From: CAVROP01 sp050008495
GTDB lineage: Bacteria > Acidobacteriota > Terriglobia > UBA7540
Reading direction: 5' to 3'
NCBI GenBank assembly: GCA_050008495.1
Contig: JBEKMN010000006.1
Location: 17,616 to 81,615, forward strand
Length of the DNA: 64,000 nt
The notes beneath the pieces are model-generated. The model saw nothing but the letters and a program-made list of their open reading frames with translations, was not told where the DNA came from and searched no databases. Each line of letters starts with the position of its first letter. Position 1 is the first letter of the stretch. A program made the position numbers and the translations under genes. Shown here piece by piece: positions 34,959-42,619 of the stretch.

Positions 34959-36393
34959 AGAGCAGCTTGAAACCGCGCGAACCAGTCCACACCTTTGGAG
35001 GATTGGTTCCGTTGCCGTGCTCGGGTCGTTCATCTCCCAAATGGACGCCACGGTCGTCAACGTCTCTCTTTCAAGCCTTGCTCTTGAATTGCACACCACT
35101 CTTTCGAATATCCAGTGGGTGACAAGTGGCTATCTGCTCGCGCTGGCGCTTACGCTGCCCTTGAGCGGCTGGCTGGTCGACCGCATAGGAGCCAAGGCGC
35201 TTTACCTCTGGTGCTTTTCGGCATTCACTCTCACTTCGGCGCTCTGCGGACTCGCGTGGTCCGCGAACTCCCTGATAGGGTTCCGTATTCTGCAAGGCAC
35301 GAGCGGCGGCCTGCTGGCGCCGATGTCGCAGCTGATCGTGGCGCGCGTCGCCGGAAAGAAGATGGCTCGTGTCCTCGGTTTCGCCGCCATGCCGATTCTG
35401 CTTGCGCCCCTTCTGGGACCTGTCATCGCGGGCGCGCTGTTGCGGTTTGCGTCCTGGCGGTGGCTCTTTTGGGTCAACCTTCCTTTCGGCGCGCTCGCAC
35501 TCACGCTTGCCGCTTTAGTTCTGCCCAACGACCAGCACGAGAGGCGGCCGCGCAATCTCGACTTGTTCGGTCTCGGTTTGCTGTCCCCCGGCGTGGTGCT
35601 TTTCCTTTACGGATCGGAGCACACATCTACTCCCACCGGCCTTACGGCTCTGGCGCTTTCCGCGCTCCTGCTGATGGTTTTCTTTCGGTGGGCGATCAAA
35701 AAAAAGGAGGACGCCATAATCGACCTCCGGTTGTTCAGAGACGACATTTTTTCTGCCGCCGTCGTCACACAATTCCTGTCACAGGGGGTCTCGTTTGCAG
35801 GTCAGATGCTCGTTCCGATGTTCCTGGCCCGCGCCGGCGGACTCTCCCCGAGCGCAGCCGGCTTGCTACTGGCTCCGCTAGGGCTCGGAATGATGCTCAG
35901 TTATCCTTTCGTAGGATCGTTTGTGGAACGGTTTGGCAACCGCAACGTCTCGGCCGGAGGCGCGCTGACGGCGCTCGCGGGCACCTTGCCTTTCATTTAT
36001 CTGGCCAGTCACGGCCTTGCCGGCACTCTCGTCGTCTGCGCCTTGTTCGTTCGAGGAATGGGCTTAAGCTGCATCGGGATTCCGTCGATATCGGCTGCCT
36101 ACTCGTCGGTCAGGCATCAGGACCTGCCCATGGCCACCACCACGCTGAACATCGTCATGCGCATGGGCGGACCGACCCTCACGACGATATCCGCGACAGT
36201 TCTCGGATGGCGTCTGGCCGCGCATACGCCTCCGCTGTTATCGAGCGCCTTTGGCGACGCGTTTGTTCTGCTCTGCGGATTCCATTTCGTTTTGTTCGCC
36301 GCCGCCATGCGCCTTCCTCGTACGGTCCCAAGCGATCCCGCTCACACCGGCCTCTCAAGGCTGCGGAAAAACCCCTCGGGACAGTCATCCTGA
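34942..36393 (+). CDS. DHA2 family MFS drug:H+ antiporter (EmrB-like)
   Basis: About 483 residues from ATG 34942 (GGGAGAAGCGA upstream); ATG 34915 in the same frame is the alternative. About 14 helices are visible. The DHA2 signatures are FISQMDATVVNVSL in helix 1, NIQWVTSGYLLALA in helix 2 with GWLVDRIGAK as motif A, and helix 5 motif C (APLLGPVIAGAL). It would expel toxic compounds in exchange for protons. It overlaps the small membrane gene and follows the MarR gene, the classic regulator-pump unit. Its last codons and stop lie in a dispersed repeat (36383-36472). Confidence 0.87.
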   Translation: MASSLEEQLETARTSPHLWRIGSVAVLGSFISQMDATVVNVSLSSLALELHTTLSNIQWVTSGYLLALALTLPLSGWLVDRIGAKALYLWCFSAFTLTSALCGLAWSANSLIGFRILQGTSGGLLAPMSQLIVARVAGKKMARVLGFAAMPILLAPLLGPVIAGALLRFASWRWLFWVNLPFGALALTLAALVLPNDQHERRPRNLDLFGLGLLSPGVVLFLYGSEHTSTPTGLTALALSALLLMVFFRWAIKKKEDAIIDLRLFRDDIFSAAVVTQFLSQGVSFAGQMLVPMFLARAGGLSPSAAGLLLAPLGLGMMLSYPFVGSFVERFGNRNVSAGGALTALAGTLPFIYLASHGLAGTLVVCALFVRGMGLSCIGIPSISAAYSSVRHQDLPMATTTLNIVMRMGGPTLTTISATVLGWRLAAHTPPLLSSAFGDAFVLLCGFHFVLFAAAMRLPRTVPSDPAHTGLSRLRKNPSGQSS

Positions 36394-36472
36394 GTCGCCG
36401 CAGGCGACGAAGGATCTCGCACTGCCTTGAAAATACTCAGAGCGAGATTCTTCGCTACGCTCAGAATGACAG
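36383..36472. repeat. Dispersed inverted repeat (GTCATCCTGAG family), copy 1
   Basis: GTCATCCTGAG...CGAAGGATCTCGC on one side pairs imperfectly with GCGAGATTCTTCG...CTCAGAATGAC on the other, giving a long hairpin. The same family appears at 49051-49136. The first arm runs through the end of the pump gene and supplies its stop codon. Confidence 0.7.
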
Positions 36473-36541
36473 CTTGGAAGGGTTTCTTCGCAGCCTGCGA
36501 CGCATGGATTTTCATTTTAAAGCCCATGCCTAGAGCCGCCG

Positions 36542-37087
36542 CTATTTCTTTTGGTTGCGCAAATAGGTTTCGATCACTTGTGCGTCTGCGGGAGAGAGCG
36601 CGGGCACGGCCTTGCGGAGCATCCACATGAAATGGTCGACTTCTTCGGGTGCCATGGGGTGTCCGATGTTCTCGCCATCGGGTTTGCCGGGAACGGGCCG
36701 ATTAGAGTTCGCAATCAGCTCGCCGTGTTCGCTGAGGAAGGCGAAGAAGGGCAGGCCGGTGCCTGTGGAGCCGAATTGGGCCTCGAGCCCCTCGCCGCCG
36801 GGCGTATTGAGGTTGGCTTTGTCGCCGCGCTCCTGCACGTCGATGCGGGCGATCACAAAGTTCCGGGCAAAGAAGGGCTGGATGGTGGGAGCCTCGATAA
36901 ACCTATCGAGGCGCTTGCACCACCCGCACCAGGAGGCGCCGAAAATCAGAAAGATGTCTTGGTGCTGCGCGGCGGCTTGCGCTTTGGCGCTGTCGAGCAC
37001 TTGTTGGGCGGTCGGCGGGCCTGCTGCTGTCAACGCCGGAATCCCAACGAGTAAGGCCAGTACTGCCGTCCGAAGGATGGTTTTCAT
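36542..37087 (-). CDS. Thioredoxin-fold protein, periplasmic
   Basis: A 181-residue protein with a signal peptide (MKTILRTAVLALLVGIPALTAAG). The thioredoxin active site CGWC lies at residues 54-57 in the context FGASWCGWCKRLDRFIE, followed by VIARIDVQER, and a cis-proline candidate in GLPFFAFL. It would reduce or exchange disulfides, or monitor protein thiols, outside the cytoplasm. The loop with NTPGGEGLEAQFGSTGTG between strands is longer than in classical thioredoxin. Whether it relates to the cysteine-rich Tat proteins far upstream cannot be told. The start at 37087 has a GGAAGG-like site in the complement. Confidence 0.83.
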   Translation of the reverse strand: MKTILRTAVLALLVGIPALTAAGPPTAQQVLDSAKAQAAAQHQDIFLIFGASWCGWCKRLDRFIEAPTIQPFFARNFVIARIDVQERGDKANLNTPGGEGLEAQFGSTGTGLPFFAFLSEHGELIANSNRPVPGKPDGENIGHPMAPEEVDHFMWMLRKAVPALSPADAQVIETYLRNQKK

Positions 37088-37200
37088 GGAAGGATTCTAT
37101 GGCTCAGCCGCGCGATGTGTCAATCAGGTTCGGTGCAACGGGTAAGGCGTGAGTAGTCTCTCGTAGGCCTCGCGCAGACGGCTTAACTTCAATGGAATAG

Positions 37201-37392
37201 CTATTCACGCAGTCGCCCTCTTCGGATAAGGTCCGCTTTGATCTTTTCGAGCGGTATCCCCTTTTCATGGCGGCGGGATTGTGAAATCAAACCGTCCCAA
37301 AAATCCTCCAACAAGGCGCCATATTTTTTCAGGTCAATCTGAACGGCCACCTTGCGGCCCTTGTCGTCAGTGACGAACTGGATCCCAGTCAT
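37201..37392 (-). CDS. Small antitoxin-like protein, orphan
   Basis: A 63-residue protein (start MTGIQFVTDDKG, core VAVQIDLKKYGALLEDFWDG) with GGAAAG upstream of its ATG. The beta-then-helix layout and the basic end (KIKADLIRRGRLRE) are typical of Phd/RelB-like antitoxins. No toxin gene adjoins it; the next gene on its left is thioredoxin-like and the XRE gene on its right has its own partner. It may be a leftover of a degraded toxin-antitoxin pair. Family is not certain. Confidence 0.55.
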   Translation of the reverse strand: MTGIQFVTDDKGRKVAVQIDLKKYGALLEDFWDGLISQSRRHEKGIPLEKIKADLIRRGRLRE

Positions 37393-37441
37393 AAGTGCTT
37401 TCCTTCAGTTCCTATTCCCACTCTAACAGGTTCGAGTTGGG

Positions 37442-37834
37442 CTAATCGCTTGTGAGAAGATCCTCAATACTGACTTGGAGCGCCTTTGCCAGCTTCGCCA
37501 CGGCAAGCACACTGCCGGGCTTGCGGCGCGTCTCGATATCGGCAAGGTACCCGGCGGCCACCCGTGCTGCTGCCGCAAGCTCCCTCTGTGAGCGTCCCCG
37601 CTTTTCGCGCCAAACCTTGACCGGGCTCTCTCCATCCAACAGCCGTCGCGCTTCACCAGCAGTAAGGTAATCGCGGCGAGCGGCCAGCTTACCCTTCCGC
37701 TCTTCATGCCTACGACGTTCGACCACCGCCGCGCGGTCGAGCGCGTCTTCGAGCTTACTCAGGAGTTGCGTCCAATCGCCACGACTGACGGTCACCGTTT
37801 CGGGAGTTTCGCTCAGGATCTTAACGCCGTTCAT
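37442..37834 (-). CDS. XRE-type antitoxin (HigA-like)
   Basis: A 130-residue protein. The C-terminal half is a helix-turn-helix of the Cro/C1 type: VKVWREKRGRSQRELAAAA, AAGYLADIETRRKPGS, and AVAKLAKALQVSIEDLL. The N-terminal half (VSRGDWTQLLSKLEDALD) is helical and likely holds the toxin-binding part. In HigBA-like systems the antitoxin neutralises a RelE-type RNase and represses the operon. It follows the toxin gene with a 4-nt overlap, the toxin-first order seen in HigBA. A perfect palindrome before the toxin gene is a probable binding site. Confidence 0.82.
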   Translation of the reverse strand: MNGVKILSETPETVTVSRGDWTQLLSKLEDALDRAAVVERRRHEERKGKLAARRDYLTAGEARRLLDGESPVKVWREKRGRSQRELAAAARVAAGYLADIETRRKPGSVLAVAKLAKALQVSIEDLLTSD

Positions 37835-38082
37835 CGATACACCTCGCGTCGATGCGCCACCCTGTCGACAATCACATCACCTTCTTCAAGCGAGAAAACA
37901 GCCCTCCAGTCGCCTTGACGCACCCGAAACACACCCGGTTCGCCCACGAGCTGAACCACGTTAGGGTGGGGGGCGTGCGGCGCCTCGGCGATCTTCTCAA
38001 GCCGAGCCAGCAATCTTCGCGCGTCCGCTTTGGGCATCGCGGCAAGCTGCTTGAACACCGCCGGCGGGATAAGCAGCGCCAT
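37831..38082 (-). CDS. RelE/HigB-type toxin
   Basis: An 83-residue protein with the RelE fold pattern: PPAVFKQLAAMPKADARRLL at the N-terminus, VVQLVGEPGVFRVRQGDWRAVF in the strands, and IVDRVAHRREVYR at the end. The conserved arginine of the catalytic region lies in RVRQGDWRAVF and the terminal H/R-x-x-Y is present (HRREVY). Such toxins cut mRNA on the ribosome. It is the first gene of the pair. Confidence 0.84.
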   Translation of the reverse strand: MALLIPPAVFKQLAAMPKADARRLLARLEKIAEAPHAPHPNVVQLVGEPGVFRVRQGDWRAVFSLEEGDVIVDRVAHRREVYR

Positions 38083-38087
38083 GACCT

Positions 38088-38108
38088 ATGCTCGCTCATA
38101 GCGAGCAT
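38088..38108. promoter_or_regulatory. Perfect 21-nt palindrome, toxin-antitoxin operator
   Basis: Arms ATGCTCGCT (38088-38096) and AGCGAGCAT (38100-38108) flank a 3-nt centre, 5 nt upstream of the toxin's start codon on its strand. Position and symmetry are those of an XRE antitoxin autoregulation site. Confidence 0.65.
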
Positions 38109-38225
38109 CCAAGTCAACGATAATCTTGGCCCGGCGACAAGTGCGTGCAGCGTGCGAAGAATCTGCATTTGTTGGGATAGGGAGGCAGTTCCCGCTCTCT
38201 GGCGGGCGCCTGCTAGCGGGACCGG

Positions 38226-38254
38226 TTGGACCCGGCTGACAATGTGGATATACT
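38226..38254 (+). promoter_or_regulatory. Sigma-70-type promoter
   Basis: TTGGAC at 38226-38231 and TATACT at 38249-38254 are separated by exactly 17 nt. The -10 end lies 28 nt upstream of the GH42 ATG, suggesting a short leader. This is one of the better promoters in the window and drives the carbohydrate-use cluster. Confidence 0.65.
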
Positions 38255-38282
38255 GACGGCTTGAAATTCTGGGGTGTGTGCC

Positions 38283-40625
38283 ATGAAGCTTTTGTGTCTT
38301 CAGAAATCAGGAAGAGCCGCGGACCTCAAAAGCGGAGGTCCGCGCTACCCGCTACTGAGAACTGCGATCGGCGTTCTTCTGCTCGCCCAGTTTGTCTCGG
38401 CCCGTGGGCCGGGAGTCGCTTCGCCCTCGAGCGACGATTCCTTCTATCCTGTGGCGGTGTGGTACGGCGGCGGAAAAGCTCGCGCGCCGATGCTGGAGCG
38501 CGTGGACGCGGGCAGCGCTGAGCGTTGGGGAAAAGATCTGGATCAAATCAAAGCGGTGGGCTTCAACACCGTGAAGTGCTGGGTGGACTGGGCGACGGCG
38601 GAGCCCAAGCCGGGTGGGTTCGAATTCCAGAATCTTGATCTATTGATGCGGCTTGCCCAGGAGCGCGGACTGCGCGTGGTGGTGCAGATTTATCTCGATT
38701 CCGCTCCCGACTGGGTGGGCGAGAAGTATCCCGATGGCAAGTTTGTGGACCGCAGCGGCGCGGTGATTATTTCGCAGGCCGCTCCGGGGTTTTGCATCGA
38801 TCATGAGGGCGTGCGCAGCGCGATCGTGAAGTTTCTGGAAGCGCTCTCCGGCGAGGCCAACAAGTTTTCGGCGCTTTACGGTTGGGACGCTTGGAGTGAG
38901 CCGCACGTGATTAACTGGGCTGAATTCCCTTATCTCAGCAATCCCGAATTCTGCTTCTGCCCATCGAGCCAGGCGCGCTTCCAGGAATGGTTGAAGAAGA
39001 AATACGGCACGCTCGAGGCGCTGAACGGCGCCTGGTACCGCGGCTTCGAGCGCTGGGAGCAGGTGGAGCCGCCGCGCGCCTCGACGATTCTTTCTTACAC
39101 CGATTACCTCGACTGGCGCGCCTATATCGACGACAAGCTGGCGGGCGACCTGCGCACGCGCGTTGAGGCCATCCGCAGCCGCGACCACGCGCACGCCATC
39201 ACCAGCCACGCGGCGGGGCCGGCGCTCTTCACTTCGCCCACGGACGGCTTCGGCGAACCCGACGATTTCAAGATGTCGGCGAGCGCCGACTTCTTCGGGA
39301 CCTCGCTCTATCCCAAGCACGCCGAGTCCACGCACCCCTGGTCCTACCAGATGCTGGCCGCGGGGCTGGACTTCACGCGCTCGGCCGGGCACAGTTCCGG
39401 CAAGGGCTTCTGGATTGGCGAACTCCAGGCCGGCCAGGGCGTGACGGGCATGCGCATCGCGGAGCCTGTGGACTCGCACGATGAAGAGTTCTGGATGTGG
39501 AAAGTGCTTTCACACGGCGCGCGGGAGATTGCCGCGTATGCGTGGTACCCGATGAGCTCCGGCTACGAATCGAACGGATACGGCCTGATTAACCTGGACG
39601 GCACGCTGACGCCGCGGGCGCGCGCCGCCGGCAAGGTGGCACAGGAGATCGCGCAGAACGGCGGCGATCTGCTGGCCAGCGAGCCAGCCCGCGCGCAGGC
39701 AGCGGTCCTCTTCAATCGGCTCTCTTACATGGTGGGCGGGTCGGAGCCCTCGCTCTCGAAGCTGGGCAACGCCACGCGCGATTCGCTCGAGGGCGTGCAC
39801 CGGGCGTTCTTCGAGCAGCAGATCCCGGTAGACTTCGTCCATCCCATGGACGTGGTGGGCGATAAGCTGGGCCAGTACAAGATTCTGTTTCTGCTTTTTC
39901 CGGTGATGCTCTCAAGAAATGTTGCCGAGGGAGTGCAGCGCTACATCCGCGACGGCGGAACCGTGGTGGCGGAAGCGCGCCTGGCTTGGAACGACGAGCG
40001 CGGCTTTTCCAGCGATGAGGTGCCGGGCATGGGCCTGGCCGAGGTATTCGGCGCGCGCGAGAAAGTGATCCGCCCGGTCGAGAAGCCGGAAGTTATCCTG
40101 GAGCCTGACGCCGGGCTGCCCGGTTGCGCGCCCGGCACTCGCGCCGCTGCGACGGCGTTCGAGGAGGAATTGGATCCCTTGCCCGGCGCGCGCGTGCTGG
40201 CCCGCTTCGCGGACGGCGCGCCCGCCATCGTCGAGAACATCTATGGCAAGGGGAAGGCGATTCTGGTGGGATCGTTCCTGGCCGTGGCCTTCCAGCGGCA
40301 GCACGACGAGGCGACGAAACAAGTGCTGTTGGGCTTTGCGCGCGCCGCGGGCGTGGCGCCGGACGTGACCGTCTCGGGCGAGAACAGCAGCCAAGTGGAA
40401 GTGCGGCGGCTGGAGGGAAAGGACGTACAATTCCTCTTTGCCTTTAACCACTCTGAGCATGCCGCCGCGGCGAAGATTTCGGTCCGTGTCCCGTGGGCAG
40501 TGGGCGAGGCTCGCAGCTTGAACGGCGAGCAACGAGTTTCATTCCGTCAGTCTGGCGATGGGTTATTGATCGAAGCTCCGCTGGCTGCTCAAGGAATTTG
40601 GGTTGTTCGATTGGACTGCAAATGA
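38283..40625 (+). CDS. GH42-like glycoside hydrolase (beta-galactosidase-like), exported
   Basis: About 780 residues from ATG 38283. The barrel domain has the GH42 plan: GFNTVKCWVDWATAEPKPG near 100, GWDAWSEPH with the acid/base glutamate near residue 207, and FWIGELQAGQG with the nucleophile near 380. The C-terminal half has a trimerisation-like domain (PVDFVHPMDVVGDKLGQYKI) and a beta domain. The hydrophobic leader is RTAIGVLLLAQFVSA; it is preceded by about 11 residues (GRAADLKSGGP) that are encoded by a palindromic repeat, so the signal peptide was probably extended by insertion. It likely hydrolyses beta-galactosides or related sugars and heads the cluster with ROK, SIS, transporter and esterase genes. 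Confidence 0.8.
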   Translation: MKLLCLQKSGRAADLKSGGPRYPLLRTAIGVLLLAQFVSARGPGVASPSSDDSFYPVAVWYGGGKARAPMLERVDAGSAERWGKDLDQIKAVGFNTVKCWVDWATAEPKPGGFEFQNLDLLMRLAQERGLRVVVQIYLDSAPDWVGEKYPDGKFVDRSGAVIISQAAPGFCIDHEGVRSAIVKFLEALSGEANKFSALYGWDAWSEPHVINWAEFPYLSNPEFCFCPSSQARFQEWLKKKYGTLEALNGAWYRGFERWEQVEPPRASTILSYTDYLDWRAYIDDKLAGDLRTRVEAIRSRDHAHAITSHAAGPALFTSPTDGFGEPDDFKMSASADFFGTSLYPKHAESTHPWSYQMLAAGLDFTRSAGHSSGKGFWIGELQAGQGVTGMRIAEPVDSHDEEFWMWKVLSHGAREIAAYAWYPMSSGYESNGYGLINLDGTLTPRARAAGKVAQEIAQNGGDLLASEPARAQAAVLFNRLSYMVGGSEPSLSKLGNATRDSLEGVHRAFFEQQIPVDFVHPMDVVGDKLGQYKILFLLFPVMLSRNVAEGVQRYIRDGGTVVAEARLAWNDERGFSSDEVPGMGLAEVFGAREKVIRPVEKPEVILEPDAGLPGCAPGTRAAATAFEEELDPLPGARVLARFADGAPAIVENIYGKGKAILVGSFLAVAFQRQHDEATKQVLLGFARAAGVAPDVTVSGENSSQVEVRRLEGKDVQFLFAFNHSEHAAAAKISVRVPWAVGEARSLNGEQRVSFRQSGDGLLIEAPLAAQGIWVVRLDCK
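38316..38348. repeat. Palindromic element inside the GH42 leader
   Basis: GCGGACCTC (38319-38327) and GAGGTCCGC (38335-38343) form a perfect 9-bp inverted repeat with a 7-nt loop, extended by GCC and GCTAC ends. It is read through in frame by the glycosidase gene. Confidence 0.6.
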
Positions 40626-40629
40626 CCAG

Positions 40630-40693
40630 GTAGCACAGGCACTCTTGCCTGTGGTCAATTCTTAGAAGGCACAGGCAGGAGTGCCTGCGCTAC
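40630..40693. repeat. Palindromic element (GTAGCACAGGCACTC family), copy 1
   Basis: GTAGCACAGGCACTCTTGCCTGTG and its near-inverse (ending CTGCGCTAC) are separated by about 17 nt. Copy 2 is at 42525-42595. Both sit between genes of the same cluster and would form a stem in RNA. Confidence 0.75.
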
Positions 40694-40700
40694 TTGCGCG

Positions 40701-41756
40701 ATGACTAACCAACTTGTTCTAGGTCTGGACCTCGGCGGAACGAAAATCGCCGCCGGCGTTGTCAATTCGCGGGGGAAAGTCTTCTCGAGCGTGCGGGTGG
40801 TGACGCCCGCCCAAGGCGTGAAGACCGATCTGGCTGCGCTGTTCGACGCGGCGCACGCCGCGGTGAGCGCGGCGAAGATTCCTTGGAAAAGCATACGGGC
40901 GGTCGGGGTGGGAGTGCCCGGGGCATTCGATCCGCGAGCAGAAACCGTGTGGGCGCCGAACCTGCCCGGCTGGTCAAAGGTCCGCTTGAGGCGGCTTCTG
41001 GAAGACGCCCTGCAACGTCCTGTCTTTGTCGAAAGCGACCGCAACGTGCAGGCGTTAGCTGAAGCCTGGCTCGGTTTAGGGGCAAAACGGCGGGTCCGGA
41101 ATCTGGTCTTCTTGACGGTGGGAACGGGGATCGGCGCCGGGCTGATCTGCGAGGGGCGATTGATTCCCGGGGCCCATGGCGTCGCCGGGGCTGCGGGTTG
41201 GATGGTGATCGACCGGCAGTGGAAGCCGGAATACGGCCGTGTGGGATGCTTTGAGGCATTGGGCGCCGGGCCGGCGGTGGCCAGGCTGGGTAAGTTGGCT
41301 TGGGAAAAAGGCGGCAGCGGCGAAATGCCAAAGCACGATTTCAGATTTCAAATTCCAGATTCCAAATCTCAAAACAACACAGTTCGAGATTCCACATCTC
41401 AGATCACTAGTCTTCCGGATTCCAAAATCCGGGCGAGCATTACTGCCGAAGTTGTGGCAGCCGCGGCACGCCGCGGCGACAAGGCTGCGCGTCGAGTGCT
41501 GGAAGAGATTGGCACGAATCTGGGGTTGGGAGTGGCCAATATCGTGTGCCTGCTGAACCCCGAGGTGGTGGTTTTGGGCGGCGGGTTGGCTGGGATCGGA
41601 ACTCTGCTCCTCGCGCCGCTCCGCAAGGCTTTGCGCCAATGGGGCCAGCCGCTGGCCCGAAAGCAAGTTCGCATTGTGCTATCGCGTCTGGGAGAGCAGG
41701 CCGGGATTTTAGGCGCAGCACGGTATGCCTTACTAAAAATGGAGGAAACTGGATAA
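40701..41756 (+). CDS. ROK family sugar kinase with repeat-encoded linker
   Basis: A 351-residue protein. The ATP-binding motif LVLGLDLGGTKIAAGVV opens it, and the sugar-binding region has VGVPGAFD, NRNVQALAEA-like ESDRNVQAL, and the G-rich segment LTVGTGIGAGLICEGRL. The ROK zinc-type motif is degenerate (VGCFEALG without the usual CxCG). LNPEVVVLGGGLAG closes the C-terminal lobe. Residues about 212-243 (KHDFRFQIPDSKSQ, then DSTSQITSLPDSKIRAS) are encoded by a 7-nt repeat tract and lengthen the protein by about 30 residues compared with common ROK kinases. It would phosphorylate a hexose in the cytoplasm. The stop overlaps the next start by 1 nt. Confidence 0.85.
   Translation: MTNQLVLGLDLGGTKIAAGVVNSRGKVFSSVRVVTPAQGVKTDLAALFDAAHAAVSAAKIPWKSIRAVGVGVPGAFDPRAETVWAPNLPGWSKVRLRRLLEDALQRPVFVESDRNVQALAEAWLGLGAKRRVRNLVFLTVGTGIGAGLICEGRLIPGAHGVAGAAGWMVIDRQWKPEYGRVGCFEALGAGPAVARLGKLAWEKGGSGEMPKHDFRFQIPDSKSQNNTVRDSTSQITSLPDSKIRASITAEVVAAAARRGDKAARRVLEEIGTNLGLGVANIVCLLNPEVVVLGGGLAGIGTLLLAPLRKALRQWGQPLARKQVRIVLSRLGEQAGILGAARYALLKMEETG
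41337..41430. repeat. 7-nt repeat tract inside the ROK gene (AGATTCC family)
   Basis: Consecutive degenerate heptamers such as CGATTTC, AGATTTC, AAATTCC, AGATTCC and AAATCTC run through this stretch without a stop in the gene's frame. The tract sits between two conserved ROK segments, at a position that would be a surface loop. Confidence 0.75.
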
Positions 41757-42508
41757 TGTCAGCAGAAGCGTATTTCGCAGAAGCACAGAAGATTTACGAC
41801 CGGATTCGTTCCACGCAAGGCGGAAACATCCGGAAGGCCGCAGAGTTTTGCGCGGACTCGATTTCGCACGGGGGATTGGTTCATCTGTTTGGCAGCGGGC
41901 ATTCGGTGATTCCCGTCATGGATGTCTTCCCACGTTACGGCAGCTTTGCCGGTTTTCATCCTTTGATGGACGCCCGGCTGATGTGGACGCAAGTGCTTGG
42001 CTCGGGCGGCGTGCGCGAATTATTGAAGCTGGAACGGACGGAAGGATACGTCGCCACGTTTCTCAGCAACTTCAAGTTTGAGGCGATTGACACCATGGTG
42101 GTTTACTCGCACGGTGGACTGAACGCCGCGGGAATCGATGTGGCCCTGCACGCCAAAGCGCTGGGGTTGAAGGTGGTCGCCGTCACCTCGCTCGAGAACG
42201 CGCGAATTGCCAAGACCACACACTCCAGCGGCAAAAAGCTCGCTGATTTGGGCGACGTGGTGATCGACAACTGCTGCCCGCCGCGGGATTCTCTCGTTGA
42301 CGTGGCCGGCATTCCGGTGGGCGCCAGTTCCACCCTGGCGGTGATTGCCATTTCCATGGCTCTGACGGCAGAGATCGCGGCCGAGCTTGCGCAACGCGGC
42401 GTGAAATTCCGAGCCTTTGTTTCTCCCAATGTCACGACGGTCGGTCCGGATAACAATCGTCAGGTGTTTGACGATTACATCGCCAGGGTCGCGCCGCGTA
42501 TGCGGTGA
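41756..42508 (+). CDS. SIS-domain sugar-phosphate protein
   Basis: About 250 residues from ATG 41756, overlapping the ROK stop by 1 nt. SIS features: GGLVHLFGSGHSVIPVMD near residue 38 (phosphosugar loop), DTMVVYSHGGLNAAGIDVA, and the second Rossmann-like half LGLKVVAVTSLENARIAKTTHSSGKKLADLGDVVID. Relatives isomerise, dehydrate or deacetylate amino-sugar phosphates, or act as regulators. Beside a ROK kinase it probably acts on the kinase product. Lack of a HTH domain makes a regulator less likely. The substrate is not visible from sequence. Confidence 0.82.
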   Translation: MSAEAYFAEAQKIYDRIRSTQGGNIRKAAEFCADSISHGGLVHLFGSGHSVIPVMDVFPRYGSFAGFHPLMDARLMWTQVLGSGGVRELLKLERTEGYVATFLSNFKFEAIDTMVVYSHGGLNAAGIDVALHAKALGLKVVAVTSLENARIAKTTHSSGKKLADLGDVVIDNCCPPRDSLVDVAGIPVGASSTLAVIAISMALTAEIAAELAQRGVKFRAFVSPNVTTVGPDNNRQVFDDYIARVAPRMR

Positions 42509-42524
42509 GGTTCGACACGGGCTT

Positions 42525-42595
42525 GTAGCACAGGCACTCTTGCCTGTGCCTGGGGCTTGCTCATTCCGCGGCACAGGCAGGAGTGCCTGTGCTAC
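42525..42595. repeat. Palindromic element (GTAGCACAGGCACTC family), copy 2
   Basis: Near copy of 40630-40693 with both inverted arms: GTAGCACAGGCACTC...TGCCTGTG and CACAGGCAGGAGTGCCTGTGC. It lies between the SIS and transporter genes. Confidence 0.75.
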
Positions 42596-42619
42596 TTGAT
42601 CCACCGTGAGGGCTGATTC

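Noticed and set aside
35115..36533. 472-residue frame overlapping the efflux pump in another frame
   Set aside because: The pump frame has full DHA2 motifs; this one is arginine-rich and without domain.
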